Source: an uncultured Collinsella sp.
GTDB lineage: Bacteria; Actinomycetota; Coriobacteriia; Coriobacteriales; Coriobacteriaceae
Assembly: GCA_900542155.1 (NCBI GenBank)
Contig: UQMD01000002.1
Location: forward strand, 155,318-219,317
Length of the DNA stretch: 64,000 bases
Reading direction: 5' to 3'
Below are positions 8,501-16,982 of the stretch, piece after piece. The translations under genes and the position numbers were made by a program. The stretch's first letter is position 1, and every line of letters begins with the position of its first letter. The notes beneath the pieces were generated by a model, which was not told where the DNA came from, ran no database searches, and worked only from the letters and a program-made list of their open reading frames with translations.

Positions 8501-8881
8501 TCATTCCTCCCCGCCCGGCTTGCGGCGGTTTGCCTTTTTAATGGCGTTGAAGTGCTTGTCATTGAGCCTGCGCTGGCGGGAGCGCTGAGGCACCTTGGTC
8601 TTTACGCGTCGGCGCGGCGGACGCCCACGACGCTCAAGCTCGGCGCGCAGCTTACGCAGGCAGCTCGAGCGATTTTGGAACTGGCTGCGGCTCTCGCGTG
8701 CCGTCACGGTAATCCCCGAGGGGATATGCTTCATGCGCACCGCCGAGTCCGTCGTGTTCACGCCCTGTCCGCCCGGACCCGTCGCGCGAAACACCTGTAC
8801 CTCGCAATCGCGCGCCAACTCTTCGGCCGACACCTCGGCATAGCGCGCATACTCGCGCCACCCCATCTTGTTCTCATCCAT
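8501..8881 (-). CDS. peptidyl-tRNA hydrolase of the RF-1 domain (ArfB-like)
   Basis: This 126-residue protein has a class I release factor catalytic domain without a codon-reading domain. The GGQ motif is in [17 protein letters not shown] (about 36-52), and the C-terminal tail is very basic ([16 protein letters not shown]). That architecture is typical of ArfB/YaeJ proteins, which free stalled ribosomes by cleaving peptidyl-tRNA. The start is ATG 8881, with GGGGAGG upstream. The longer upstream frame runs through a palindrome and is rejected. The gene is bracketed by two palindromic elements (8421-8491 and 8907-8937). Confidence 0.85.
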   Translation of the reverse strand: MDENKMGWREYARYAEVSAEELARDCEVQVFRATGPGGQGVNTTDSAVRMKHIPSGITVTARESRSQFQNRSSCLRKLRAELERRGRPPRRRVKTKVPQRSRQRRLNDKHFNAIKKANRRKPGGEE

Positions 8882-8906
8882 ATCAACACCTCCCCTCATA
8901 CAAAAA

Positions 8907-8937
8907 ATGTGACAAAGGGACAGTCCCTTTGTCACAT
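8907..8937. repeat. 31-bp near-perfect palindrome, AAAGGGACAG core
   Basis: The 15-bp arms ATGTGACAAAGGGAC (8907-8921) and its complement (8923-8937) flank a single A. It lies between xpt and the ArfB-like gene. It belongs to a set of elements in this window that share an AAGGGACAG-like centre but have different outer arms. Confidence 0.85.
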
Positions 8938-8964
8938 CGCATACCAATCGCTTGTGTTGCGCGC

Positions 8965-9543
8965 TTAGGCGAAGGTGATCTCGCCGGTCACGCAGTCCAT
9001 ATCGGCGATACGGGCCAGGCTCTCAACGCGGAAGCCGCGCTCGCGGAGCTTATCGCCGCCGCCCTGGAAGCCCTTCTCCACCGCAATGCCAATACCGGAC
9101 ACCTCGGCACCCGCAGCCTCGCAGATCTTGATAAGACCCTCGAGCGCGCAGCCGTTGGCCAAGAAGTCGTCGATGATCAGGACCTTGTCGCCCTCGGACA
9201 GGAAACGCTTGCCAACGATGACCGGGTACTCCTTCTGCTTGGTAAAGGAGTAGATGGTCGTGGCGTACTGCTCGCCGTCGAGGTTGATGGACTGTGCCTT
9301 CTTGGCAAAGACCACCGGCACGCCGCCAAAATGCTGAGCCGCGATGCAAGCCATACCAATGCCCGAAGCCTCAATCGTCAGGATCTTGTTGATCTCGACA
9401 TCCTTGAACAGACGGGCCCACTCGGCGCCCATGTGGTCGAACAGCTCAACGTCGCATTGGTGGTTGAGGAAGGCATCAACCTTAAGGACGTTACCGGCCT
9501 TTACGATGCCGTCATGGCGAATACGATCCTCAAGCTCCTGCAT
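8965..9543 (-). CDS. xpt: xanthine phosphoribosyltransferase
   Basis: This 192-residue cytoplasmic enzyme salvages xanthine by joining it to PRPP to give XMP. The PRPP loop reads [11 protein letters not shown] (about 124-134). The N-terminus ([15 protein letters not shown]...[11 protein letters not shown]) and the segment [14 protein letters not shown] match the Xpt family over its normal length. The ATG follows AAGGGGTTGCGCC. No purine riboswitch was recognised in the 150 bases upstream, although one often controls xpt in Firmicutes. It is transcribed alone. Confidence 0.92.
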   Translation of the reverse strand: MQELEDRIRHDGIVKAGNVLKVDAFLNHQCDVELFDHMGAEWARLFKDVEINKILTIEASGIGMACIAAQHFGGVPVVFAKKAQSINLDGEQYATTIYSFTKQKEYPVIVGKRFLSEGDKVLIIDDFLANGCALEGLIKICEAAGAEVSGIGIAVEKGFQGGGDKLRERGFRVESLARIADMDCVTGEITFA

Positions 9544-9700
9544 GGCGCAACCCCTTCTCGCGGCAACGATACCGCGCGATTAATAAACGTTGTTCGATAG
9601 TCTACCACGGACCGACCCCCGCCCGTCCCACAAGCCGCATCGCACCACAAACCAGTTTTTTGAGACGGCGCGAATACGTGGCAGGCAGCCTCCCAACACG

Positions 9701-11005
9701 CTAATGGCGGGCGCGCATCCTCACCAAACGAACCATCGAGAGGACAAAGCCCACGGCTGCCACGGCCATCAACACATAGAACACCGAACGAAAACCAAAC
9801 AGGAACACATCCGGACGGCCTGCAACAAAACTGGTCACGGCCTCGCCCATCGCCACGCTCATCTGCCCATACAGGATATTCGACGCCACCGTAATGCCGA
9901 ATGCCATGCCAGCGTAGCGCGCCAAACTGCCCAAGCTGCCTGCAAAACCGAGCGCCTCGCGCGGGGCCGAACCCATATACAGGGAGTTGTTAGGGCTTTG
10001 GAAAATCGACGTACCGAGCGACATAAATGCGACGCAGCACACGATCACAAGGATGGAGGAATGCTCGTTGAGCGTGCTCACCGCAAAGAGACCGCACACG
10101 TACACACCCAGGCCGACTGCCGTGGGGCCCTCGCAGCCAACACGGTCCGAAACCGTGCCCGAAAGCGGCCCGATAAAGGCATTCACCATCGGCAGCGCCA
10201 AAAAGAGCAGTCCGGAAATATCGGAGCTAAAGCCATGGGCATCCTGGAAATAGAACGGCAGCACAAACTCAGATGCACCGATGCCGATAAACACAATAAG
10301 CATGCATGCCAAGTTAATCGTAAAAGCCGAACTCGCAAAGCAGCGACGCGCGGCCTCCGCCAGCGACATGGGGCGCTCGCCGGCCTCCGGCTTAACATGC
10401 GGCAGTGTGTAAAGCCCCACGATAAACGAGATGACGCCAATGGGCAGGTTGATGAGGAAGATGCTCTCCCAGGGAAAGCTTGCCACCAGCATGCCGCCGA
10501 GCACGGGACCACACATCATGCCGAGGGCCACGAAAGTCGCGAGGATACCCATGGCACGACCGCGCTCGCGCGCCGGAAACGACTCGGTGATGATGCCCAT
10601 GTTGTTGGCCATGGCCGCCGCGCAACCAACGCCCTGAACAATGCGCGCCAGAATGAGAACCTCGAGCGAGGCCGAAAGGCCGCACAGCAGCGAGCCGACC
10701 GTAAAGACGATGACGCCCAGTTGGAATACGCCCACCTTGCCGCGCACGTCGCCCAGACGGCCAAACGGCAGCATAGCCACGCATGTCGCAAGCAGATACA
10801 CCGAGCTCACCAGCTGGATGCGGTCGAGGCCCACGCCCAGCTCCTTTTGCATCACGGGCAGTGCCACGGTCACGACGGTCGAATCCAGGCACGCCATAAA
10901 CGTCATGATGAGCACGGTAAACAGAATCGCCCATTTGTTCTTGCCATGGGTGTCGCCCTCTAGGGCAATGTGCTCGCGGCGCAGCTGCTCTGCGGTTTTC
11001 TCCAT
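9701..11005 (-). CDS. MFS drug/metabolite exporter (EmrB/QacA-like)
   Basis: This 434-residue membrane transporter has at least twelve hydrophobic segments. The first transmembrane helix carries LDSTVVTVALP, typical of proton-driven multidrug exporters of the DHA2 group, and motif C appears as GPVLGG. Motif A-like GRLGDVRGK lies in the loop after helix 2. It is shorter than the 14-helix members (about 480-510 residues). I start at ATG 11005, where AAAGG has proper spacing; the in-frame ATG at 11011 abuts that site. It follows metY in the same direction but a strong terminator separates them. The substrate is unknown. Confidence 0.8.
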   Translation of the reverse strand: MEKTAEQLRREHIALEGDTHGKNKWAILFTVLIMTFMACLDSTVVTVALPVMQKELGVGLDRIQLVSSVYLLATCVAMLPFGRLGDVRGKVGVFQLGVIVFTVGSLLCGLSASLEVLILARIVQGVGCAAAMANNMGIITESFPARERGRAMGILATFVALGMMCGPVLGGMLVASFPWESIFLINLPIGVISFIVGLYTLPHVKPEAGERPMSLAEAARRCFASSAFTINLACMLIVFIGIGASEFVLPFYFQDAHGFSSDISGLLFLALPMVNAFIGPLSGTVSDRVGCEGPTAVGLGVYVCGLFAVSTLNEHSSILVIVCCVAFMSLGTSIFQSPNNSLYMGSAPREALGFAGSLGSLARYAGMAFGITVASNILYGQMSVAMGEAVTSFVAGRPDVFLFGFRSVFYVLMAVAAVGFVLSMVRLVRMRARH

Positions 11006-11030
11006 ATCCATCCTTTCGAGTGGCGCAACA

Positions 11031-11077
11031 CAAAAACGGGGCCCCAATCGCCTGCAAACAGCCGCGATTGGGGTCCC
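11031..11077 (-). terminator. terminator after metY
   Basis: A 13-bp stem with one G-U pair (11038-11050 with 11065-11077) is followed on the minus strand by GTTTTTG. A second, weaker hairpin lies at 11101-11131, closer to the metY stop. Confidence 0.88.
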
Positions 11078-11147
11078 GCCTACGGAATCGGAACGTAAAG
11101 GTCGCCGAAGCCCTCTGTCGGCATCGGCGACTTATGCGAACGCTAGC

Positions 11148-12431
11148 CTAGCACTGCTCGAGAGCCTGCTCAAGGTCGGCAATCAGGTCGGCCGTGTCCT
11201 CGAGGCCGCACGACAGGCGCACCATGTCGGCGGAGATGCCACAGGCGATGAGCTCCTCATCGTTCATCTGACGGTGCGTGGCGTTAGCGGGATGCAGGCA
11301 GCAGGTGCGGGCATCGGCCACATGCGTGGCGATCTGGGCGAGCTTGAGGCTCTTCATAAAGGTCTCGGCCGCCGCACGACCACCGTTAAAGCCAAAGCTC
11401 ACAACGCCGCAGGTACCGCTAGGCATGTACTTCTGAGCCAGGTCATAGTACTTGTCGCCTTCCAGGCCCGGATAACTCACGAAGCGCACCTTGGGATGGC
11501 TCTGCAGGAACTTGGCAACGGCCAGGCCATTCTCGCAATGACGCGGCATGCGCACATGCAGGCTCTCGAGCGAGCTGTTCAGGAAAAACGCCGCCTGCGG
11601 GTTCTGCATAGGGCCGAGGTCGCGCATGAGCTGCGCGGTGGCCTTGGTAATGAAGGCGCCCTCGCGACCGAACTTCTCGGCATAGGTCACGCCGTGGTAG
11701 CTCTCGTCGGGCGTGGTGAGACCCGGGAACTTGTCCGCATGGGCCATCCAGTCAAACTGGCCGTGGTCGACAATCACGCCACCCAGGTAGGCTGCATGGC
11801 CATCCATGTACTTGGTGGTGGAGTGCGTGACGATGTCGGCGCCCCACTCAAAGGGACGGCACATCACAGGCGTCGGGAAGGTGTTGTCGACCATCAGCGG
11901 CACGCCGTGGTCATGCGCGGCCTTGGCAAAACGCTCGATATCGAGCACGGCAAGGGCAGGGTTGGCGATCGTCTCGCCAAAGACGAGCTTGGTGTTGGGC
12001 TGAAAGGCTGCTTCCAGCTCCTCATCGGTGCAGTCGGGAGCAACGAACGTGCAGGTAACGCCCATGCGGCCCATGGTATGGGCAAGCAGGTTGTAGGTAC
12101 CGCCGTAGATGGCAGAGCTCGCGACCACGTGATCGCCGGCACCGGCCACGTTAAAGATCGCGAGGAAGTTCGCAGCCATGCCCGAGCTCGTGAGCATCGC
12201 AGCAGTGCCGCCCTCCATCTCGCAGATCTTGGCGGCAACCAGATCACACGTGGGATTCTGCAGACGGCTGTAGAAGTAGCCCGACTCCTCCAGGTCAAAC
12301 AGCTTGCCCATGTGCTCGGACGTGTCGTACTTCCACGTGGTTGACTGGTAGATAGGCACCTGACGCGGCTCTGCATCGCCCGGGCGATAACCGCCCTGAA
12401 CACACGTGGTACCGATGGTCTGCTCGCTCAT
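11148..12431 (-). CDS. metY: O-acetylhomoserine aminocarboxypropyltransferase (sulfhydrylase)
   Basis: This 427-residue enzyme depends on pyridoxal phosphate and belongs to the Cys/Met metabolism group. It makes homocysteine from O-acetylhomoserine and sulfide. Visible motifs are YSRLQNPT, the cofactor-stacking region SSGMAANFLA, and the lysine site HSTTKYMDGHA (about 208-218). The Met-pathway signature VDNTFPTP precedes it. The start is ATG 12431 with GGGAG seven bases before; the TTG six bases upstream is less likely. O-succinylhomoserine or methionine gamma-lyase activity cannot be excluded from sequence alone. I saw no SAM riboswitch upstream. Confidence 0.87.
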   Translation of the reverse strand: MSEQTIGTTCVQGGYRPGDAEPRQVPIYQSTTWKYDTSEHMGKLFDLEESGYFYSRLQNPTCDLVAAKICEMEGGTAAMLTSSGMAANFLAIFNVAGAGDHVVASSAIYGGTYNLLAHTMGRMGVTCTFVAPDCTDEELEAAFQPNTKLVFGETIANPALAVLDIERFAKAAHDHGVPLMVDNTFPTPVMCRPFEWGADIVTHSTTKYMDGHAAYLGGVIVDHGQFDWMAHADKFPGLTTPDESYHGVTYAEKFGREGAFITKATAQLMRDLGPMQNPQAAFFLNSSLESLHVRMPRHCENGLAVAKFLQSHPKVRFVSYPGLEGDKYYDLAQKYMPSGTCGVVSFGFNGGRAAAETFMKSLKLAQIATHVADARTCCLHPANATHRQMNDEELIACGISADMVRLSCGLEDTADLIADLEQALEQC

Positions 12432-12661
12432 ATCCAACTCCCTTACTTGGGTTTTGATTTTATTCGGTTCACGATACCGCTACCCCGCACCCCTCTCAAC
12501 CCATCCCGCCGATAGGTTATGAGACAAATAAATCAGGGGCATTCGTCTCAGCCTTAGGCATTTATTCGATGGATATACATGAGGCATACATGAAGCTCTC
12601 GATGATTACATGCCCCGTCACGGGTACCATAGGCGGGTACACCGTGACCAAGGAGACAACG

Positions 12662-13108
12662 ATGAAGCAAATCGATACAGCCCAGCTCGACATCACCGCC
12701 TGTCAGGCTCAGGCTGCCGAGTACCACGCCCGTGGCTTTAATTGCGCGCAGGCCGTCGCCTGCACGCTCGCGCCCGCCGTCGGGCTCGACCCCCAGGTCG
12801 CCTTTACCCTCACCGAGGGCTTTGGCGCCGGCATGGGCGGCATGACCGAAACCTGCGGCGCCATCTCGGGCGCCGTGGCCATCATGGGCTTTGTAATGAG
12901 CGACGGCATGGAAAACCCCAAGACCAAGGGCCAGACCTACAAGCTGTCGCGCGAGATCGCCAAGCGTTTTGGCGAGAAGAACACGACGACCGTCTGCGGC
13001 ACGCTCAAGGGCGTCGGATCGGACAAGGGTCCGCTCCGCAGCTGCCCCGGCTGCATCGACGATGCCATCGAGATCGCCTGCGATGTGCTAAAGCAGCTCG
13101 CCGAGTAA
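12662..13108 (+). CDS. C_GCAxxG_C_C family redox-type protein
   Basis: This 148-residue soluble protein belongs to a family defined by spaced cysteines that probably bind a metal or iron-sulfur centre. Here they are FNCAQAV (about 28-34), the glycine-rich GFGAGMGGMTETCGAISGAVAIMG, then VCGTLKG and SCPGC near the end. The biochemical role of the family is not known. The ATG at 12662 has AAGGAG seven bases upstream; longer upstream frames have no ribosome site. It converges on YigZ, with a shared hairpin between. The upstream stretch 12432-12661 shows no other clear feature. Confidence 0.85.
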   Translation: MKQIDTAQLDITACQAQAAEYHARGFNCAQAVACTLAPAVGLDPQVAFTLTEGFGAGMGGMTETCGAISGAVAIMGFVMSDGMENPKTKGQTYKLSREIAKRFGEKNTTTVCGTLKGVGSDKGPLRSCPGCIDDAIEIACDVLKQLAE

Positions 13109-13121
13109 ACGGCGGCAACAT

Positions 13122-13172
13122 AAAACGACGGCCGGCGCGCTTGGGATCCATCCAAAAGCACACCGGCCGTCG
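13122..13172 (-). terminator. terminator between convergent genes
   Basis: A perfect 10-bp stem, CGACGGCCGG (13126-13135) pairing with 13163-13172, encloses a 27-base loop. On the minus strand TTTT follows, so it mainly serves yigZ, but it may also stop the plus-strand gene. Confidence 0.75.
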
Positions 13173-13175
13173 CCG

Positions 13176-13814
13176 TTAGAACTCGGCAAATTCGGGAGCG
13201 CCGACCTCAATCTCCTCGCGCCCTGCCATAAGCTCGCGCATCTTAGCACAAAACGGTTCCTGCTCCCCCGCTTTGAACACCAAATGAAGTGTCACGGCAT
13301 CCGCGTAATCGGTATCCGAAACCTTGGCACCCGAATCCTGCGCCAAACGAAGCACCTGCTCATACTGCGGATAGGCCACATGCACGTCAACAGGCACGAC
13401 ACTCGTCATCTCGACGATCTGCCCGGCCTCCTGAGCCGCGGCCACCGCCGCCTGCGTCGCCGCGGTATAGGCGCGCACCAAGCCACCAGGCCCCAGCAGC
13501 GTGCCACCAAAATAGCGCGTTACCACGCAGCAAACATTTTTGAGCCCTGCACCGCGCAACACCTCGAGCGTCGGCATGCCACTCGTACGGCTCGGCTCAC
13601 CGTCATCGCTCTGACGCTCGCGCCCGTCGACCAAAATCCACGCGGGAACATTGTGTCGAGCATCGTAATGACGCTTTCGGACCATCTCGATAAAGGCATT
13701 TGCCTCATCCTCGGACTCAATATGGACCAGCTGGGCAATAAACCGACTCTTGCGGTCCACAAACTCGCCCGAAGCCTCAATATTCGATTGCAGAGTAAAA
13801 TAGCTGTCCAACAA
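13176..13814 (-). CDS. YigZ/IMPACT family protein
   Basis: This 212-residue protein carries the family signature SDDGEPSRTSGMPTLEVL (about 69-86) and the following CCVVTRYFGGTLLGPGGLVRAY. YigZ relatives share a fold with ribosome-associated and translation-factor domains and with the eukaryotic translation regulator IMPACT. The bacterial function is unclear. I take TTG 13814 as the start because GAGGGG sits five bases before it and the frame begins there. The 227 bases up to the RNase P RNA (13815-14041) hold no convincing gene. Confidence 0.88.
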   Translation of the reverse strand: MLDSYFTLQSNIEASGEFVDRKSRFIAQLVHIESEDEANAFIEMVRKRHYDARHNVPAWILVDGRERQSDDGEPSRTSGMPTLEVLRGAGLKNVCCVVTRYFGGTLLGPGGLVRAYTAATQAAVAAAQEAGQIVEMTSVVPVDVHVAYPQYEQVLRLAQDSGAKVSDTDYADAVTLHLVFKAGEQEPFCAKMRELMAGREEIEVGAPEFAEF

Positions 13815-14041
13815 AGCCCCTCAACAACAAGCAAAGCAATAAACAGCCTCAATAATACGGCAAAGGCCGTACCGTTGCCCTCTCCAACAAGAACGGAAAC
13901 GCCAATGATGCCGTCACCAACAGCGAGACGGCGCCAGCTGAGTCGATTTGGCCCGAAAGAGGAGGGAGCACGCCTTATGGCGGCGACCGACGAATGAGCG
14001 CCAAATCGGCCAGCTGACGCCGTCGCAGCGTCAACAAGAAA

Positions 14042-14403
14042 GCTGAGTGGGCCTATAAGCCGGGTTCTGTCGTGAACGGTCATTTATCTTGTCTGCACGT
14101 TACCGTGCAGCTCCACGCACGCTACCCGAACGCGGACCGGGCCGGCCCATAGCGTTCCTATTCGCGCTTGCTCCGGATGGGGCTTGCCAAGCCGCCGTGT
14201 TGCCACGACGCTGGTGGTCTCTTACACCACCGTTTCAGCTTTTCCCTTTACGCCTTGTGGCGCAGGTGGGAGTCTTCTTTTCTGCGGCGCTTTCCGTCGG
14301 ATCACTCCGCCCGGCCGTTAGCCGGCATCCCGCCCTCTGGAGCCCGGACTTTCCTCACGCGTGCTGCAAGCAGCACATCGCGCGACCGTCTGGCCCACTC
14401 AGC
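14042..14403 (-). ncRNA. rnpB: RNase P RNA, bacterial class A
   Basis: This is the catalytic RNA that trims tRNA 5' ends. Read on the minus strand it opens with GCTGAGTGGGCCAG and soon has the near-universal GAGGAAAGTCCGGGCTCC (about 14338-14357). Later come AACGGTGGTGTAAGAGACCACC and the 3' closing AGAACCCGGCTTATAGGCC. The two ends pair with each other (GCTGAGTGGGCC and GGCCCACTCAGC), which sets the limits within a few bases. The length is about 362 nt. Reading frames drawn through this stretch are shadows. Confidence 0.97.
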
Positions 14404-14411
14404 AGTGAAAG

Positions 14412-14438
14412 AGTGTAGCACACCGCCAGCACACGCAA
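14412..14438 (-). promoter_or_regulatory. rnpB promoter
   Basis: On the minus strand TTGCGT (14433-14438) and TACACT (14412-14417) lie 15 bases apart, ending eight bases before the expected 5' end of RNase P RNA. The -10 is good; the spacing is short. Confidence 0.6.
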
Positions 14439-14499
14439 TGGCACAACGCAAGCGCTCGACACGATAAACCAAGAACCACCCATGCGCTACAATAGTTCC

Positions 14500-14604
14500 G
14501 TCGATGGGCAACGTCGTCAGTCGAGACGCGACCGCGCTCCGCACCCCTCCGTCTACTCGGTGCGTTCCCGCCTCCTCCCCGAGGCGGGATGTCGGCGTTT
14601 TTTC
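14500..14604 (+). ncRNA. candidate small RNA
   Basis: This is a possible transcript of about 105 nt. A TACAAT -10 (14488-14493) lies upstream. Inside there are hairpins CGCACC/GGTGCG and CCCGCCTC/GAGGCGGG (14567-14588), and TTTTTT follows at 14598-14603. No open frame with a ribosome site is present and no -35 is evident. It lies back to back with rnpB. It could instead be part of a longer untranslated region or a chance combination. Confidence 0.3.
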
Positions 14605-14685
14605 ATGCACCGACAACTCAATAGCAAGCGAAAAGCCCAAGCAGCGTTACGCGCATTTACTACCGAACATCTCGGCAGTAAATGC

Positions 14686-14717
14686 AAAAAGGGATCCGTC
14701 CATTGCGGACGGATCCC
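14686..14717 (-). terminator. rpsA terminator
   Basis: A perfect 11-bp stem, GGGATCCGTCC with its complement (14691-14701 and 14707-14717), has a five-base loop and TTTTT on the minus strand. A further hairpin, GCATTTACT/AGTAAATGC, lies just beyond it. Confidence 0.95.
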
Positions 14718-14742
14718 TTAAACAAGTGATCGTCAAACCGAT

Positions 14743-15909
14743 TTACTCGGCGTCGGTCTCCTCGTCCTTCTTCTCGGAAGGCAGCGGGGTAACCTCGATC
14801 TCGACACCCAGAGTCTCAGCAGCGGACTTCATGGACAGGGAGATACGACGACGGTCGAGGTCAATCTCCATGACCTTGACCTGAACCTTGTCGCCCACGT
14901 GGGTGACCTGAGAAGGCTGGTCGACGTGCTTGTTGGCCATCTCGGAGATGTGCACCAGGCCCTCGATGCCCTCGCCCAGGTCGACGAAAGCGCCGAACGG
15001 GACAAGCTTGGTCACCGTGCCCTCGACGATAGCGCCGACGGGGTACTTCTTGACCAGTGCGCGCCACGGATCCTCGGTGGTCTGCTTGAGACCCAGGGAG
15101 ATGCGCTCGCGGTTGAGGTCGACGTCGAGAACCTCGACCTCGACCTCCTGGCCGACCTTGACAACCTCGGAAGGATGGTTGACGTGGTTCCAGGAGAGCT
15201 CGGAGATGTGGATGAGGCCGTCGATACCGCCGAGGTCGACGAAGGCGCCGAAGTCGACGATGGAGGAAACAGTGCCCTGGAGACGCATGCCAGACTTGAG
15301 CTTGGACAGGATCTCGGAGCGCTCGGCCTTACGGGACTCCTCGAGCACGACGCGACGGGAGAGGACGACGTTGTTGCGGTTGCGGTCCATCTCGATGACG
15401 CGGGCCTCGATGCGGGTGCCCATGTAGGAGGTGAGGTCCTTGACACGACGGAGGTCGACGAGGGAAGCGGGCAGGAAGCCACGCAGGCCGATGTCGAGGA
15501 TCAGGCCGCCCTTGACAACCTCGATAACCTCGCCCTCGACGTTCTCGCCGGAGTTGAACTTCTCCTCGATGCGGTTCCAAGCACGCTCGTACTCGGCACG
15601 CTTCTTGGACAGGACCAGACGACCGTCCTTATCCTCCTTCTGGAGAACCAGGGCCTCGATGGGATCACCGAGTGCAACGATGTCTGCAGGGTTAGCGTCC
15701 TTGCGGATGGACAGCTCGCGGACCGGGATAACGCCCTCGGACTTGAATCCGATGTCAACGAGCACCTCGTCATGCTCGATCTTAACGACAGTGCCGTTAA
15801 CGAGATCGCCCTCATCAAAGTCGGTAATCGTACCGTCGATGAGGTTGTTCATCTCCTCCTCATTGACATCGTCAAGAGAGAAAATGGACGAGTTCTGAAT
15901 CTCACTCAA
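14743..15909 (-). CDS. rpsA: 30S ribosomal protein S1 (four S1 domains)
   Basis: This 388-residue RNA-binding protein helps the ribosome load mRNA. Four S1 repeats are visible, starting near residues 35 (LVNGTVVKIEHDEVLVDIG), 120 (VEGEVIEVVKGGLILDIG), 205 (LQGTVSSIVDFGAFVDLG) and 290 (VEGTVTKLVPFGAFVDLG). The last two carry the strongest RNA-binding pattern (DGLIHISE, EGLVHISE). The start appears to be TTG 15909, eight bases after AAAGGGG. Gram-negative S1 has six repeats; four is usual in actinobacteria and Firmicutes-type S1. The gene stands alone, and 15910-16223 upstream shows no clear gene. Confidence 0.93.
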   Translation of the reverse strand: MSEIQNSSIFSLDDVNEEEMNNLIDGTITDFDEGDLVNGTVVKIEHDEVLVDIGFKSEGVIPVRELSIRKDANPADIVALGDPIEALVLQKEDKDGRLVLSKKRAEYERAWNRIEEKFNSGENVEGEVIEVVKGGLILDIGLRGFLPASLVDLRRVKDLTSYMGTRIEARVIEMDRNRNNVVLSRRVVLEESRKAERSEILSKLKSGMRLQGTVSSIVDFGAFVDLGGIDGLIHISELSWNHVNHPSEVVKVGQEVEVEVLDVDLNRERISLGLKQTTEDPWRALVKKYPVGAIVEGTVTKLVPFGAFVDLGEGIEGLVHISEMANKHVDQPSQVTHVGDKVQVKVMEIDLDRRRISLSMKSAAETLGVEIEVTPLPSEKKDEETDAE

Positions 15910-16223
15910 AGGTGGACCCCTTTCGAACTACGGGGCCCCGATTGCTAGGACCTACAGAAGGGTGCGACAAGCACACAACGTTTAGGAACACTCGGGAGCC
16001 GACAGATACTAATGTGACGCTTATGCAATCACGTTCGTATAGGTTACGGGGAAATCATTTCGATTTCAAGCGTGAACTGCGATTTTTTACTCGTATGGAG
16101 ACTTTTTCGCAATCTTGTGGACGACCGTCTCCATAAGTTGACGATAGGCAGTTAGGCATACGGCTTTGCGGTAAAGTATCCGGAGCCAACGATTCTGGAA
16201 CGATTTTTCGAGAAAGGTGCCGC

Positions 16224-16982
16224 GTGCTCAAAGCAGTCGTTTTCGATATGGACGAGACGCTTCTTAGCATCAACCTCAACGCGTTCATCCTTCGCTATTT
16301 TAAGGATGTCTCGTCGATGCTCGCGGATATCGGACGCCGCAGCCGCGGTGGCACGATGGCACGCCTCGGCACCATCCTGGTCGACCTCAATGCCAATCGC
16401 CGCAGCGGCACGGACAACCGCACCAATCTTGAGTTTTACCAAGAAGAGGTCGAGCGCCGATGCGGCATTTGCCTCTCGGACCCACTTATCTACGAGGCGT
16501 TTACCTACTACGACCGCGAAGTTCTTCCGTACAAGAATGACGAACTCATCAACGCCCATGCCATGCCGGGCGCACACGCCGCGCTTCAGACCGTACAGGA
16601 CGCAGGGCTGCGCTGCGCGCTCTTTACCAACCCCAGCTTTCCGCAGGGGGCCATCGAGTGCCGCATGGGTTGGGGCGACCTGGCCGACGCCCCCTTTGAG
16701 CTCGTCACGCACATGGGAAACGCCACCCGCTGCAAGCCTGATGCCACCTACTATCTAGAGCAGCTTCAGGTGATGGGACTCGAACCGCACGAGGTCCTTA
16801 TGGTGGGCAACGATCCCAAACGCGACTTCCCTAGTCCCGCCTGCGGCATTCAGACTGCCTATGTAGGCCAGGGCAAGCCCAACCGAGTCACCTGGCGCGG
16901 AACCATGGAAGGCTTCGCCCGCGACTTTAACGCCGTAGTAGAAGCCTTCTACGAACACCAAGTAGCCGACGAACTGTCCTAG
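16224..16982 (+). CDS. HAD-family hydrolase
   Basis: This 252-residue haloacid-dehalogenase-type phosphatase is probably cytoplasmic. Motif I is FDMDETL (about 7-13) with the nucleophile and acid aspartates. Motif II lies in the CALFTNPS region, and motif III/IV is VGNDPKRD near residue 194. A helical cap sits between motifs I and II. The GTG at 16224 follows AAAGG with good spacing. The stop TAG overlaps the oppositely oriented TAG of the neighbouring gene in one CTAG, so the two genes converge with no terminator between them. The substrate cannot be predicted. Confidence 0.82.
   Translation: MLKAVVFDMDETLLSINLNAFILRYFKDVSSMLADIGRRSRGGTMARLGTILVDLNANRRSGTDNRTNLEFYQEEVERRCGICLSDPLIYEAFTYYDREVLPYKNDELINAHAMPGAHAALQTVQDAGLRCALFTNPSFPQGAIECRMGWGDLADAPFELVTHMGNATRCKPDATYYLEQLQVMGLEPHEVLMVGNDPKRDFPSPACGIQTAYVGQGKPNRVTWRGTMEGFARDFNAVVEAFYEHQVADELS

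Noticed and set aside
9544..9700. Purine riboswitch upstream of xpt
   Set aside because: The expected conserved loop sequences are absent from the short upstream region.
13520..14083. 187-codon minus-strand frame overlapping yigZ and its upstream region
   Set aside because: It overlaps yigZ in another frame, runs into the RNase P RNA and has no motif.
14089..14640. Reading frames across and beside the RNase P RNA
   Set aside because: The sequence is the conserved rnpB gene and its promoter; the frames are incidental.
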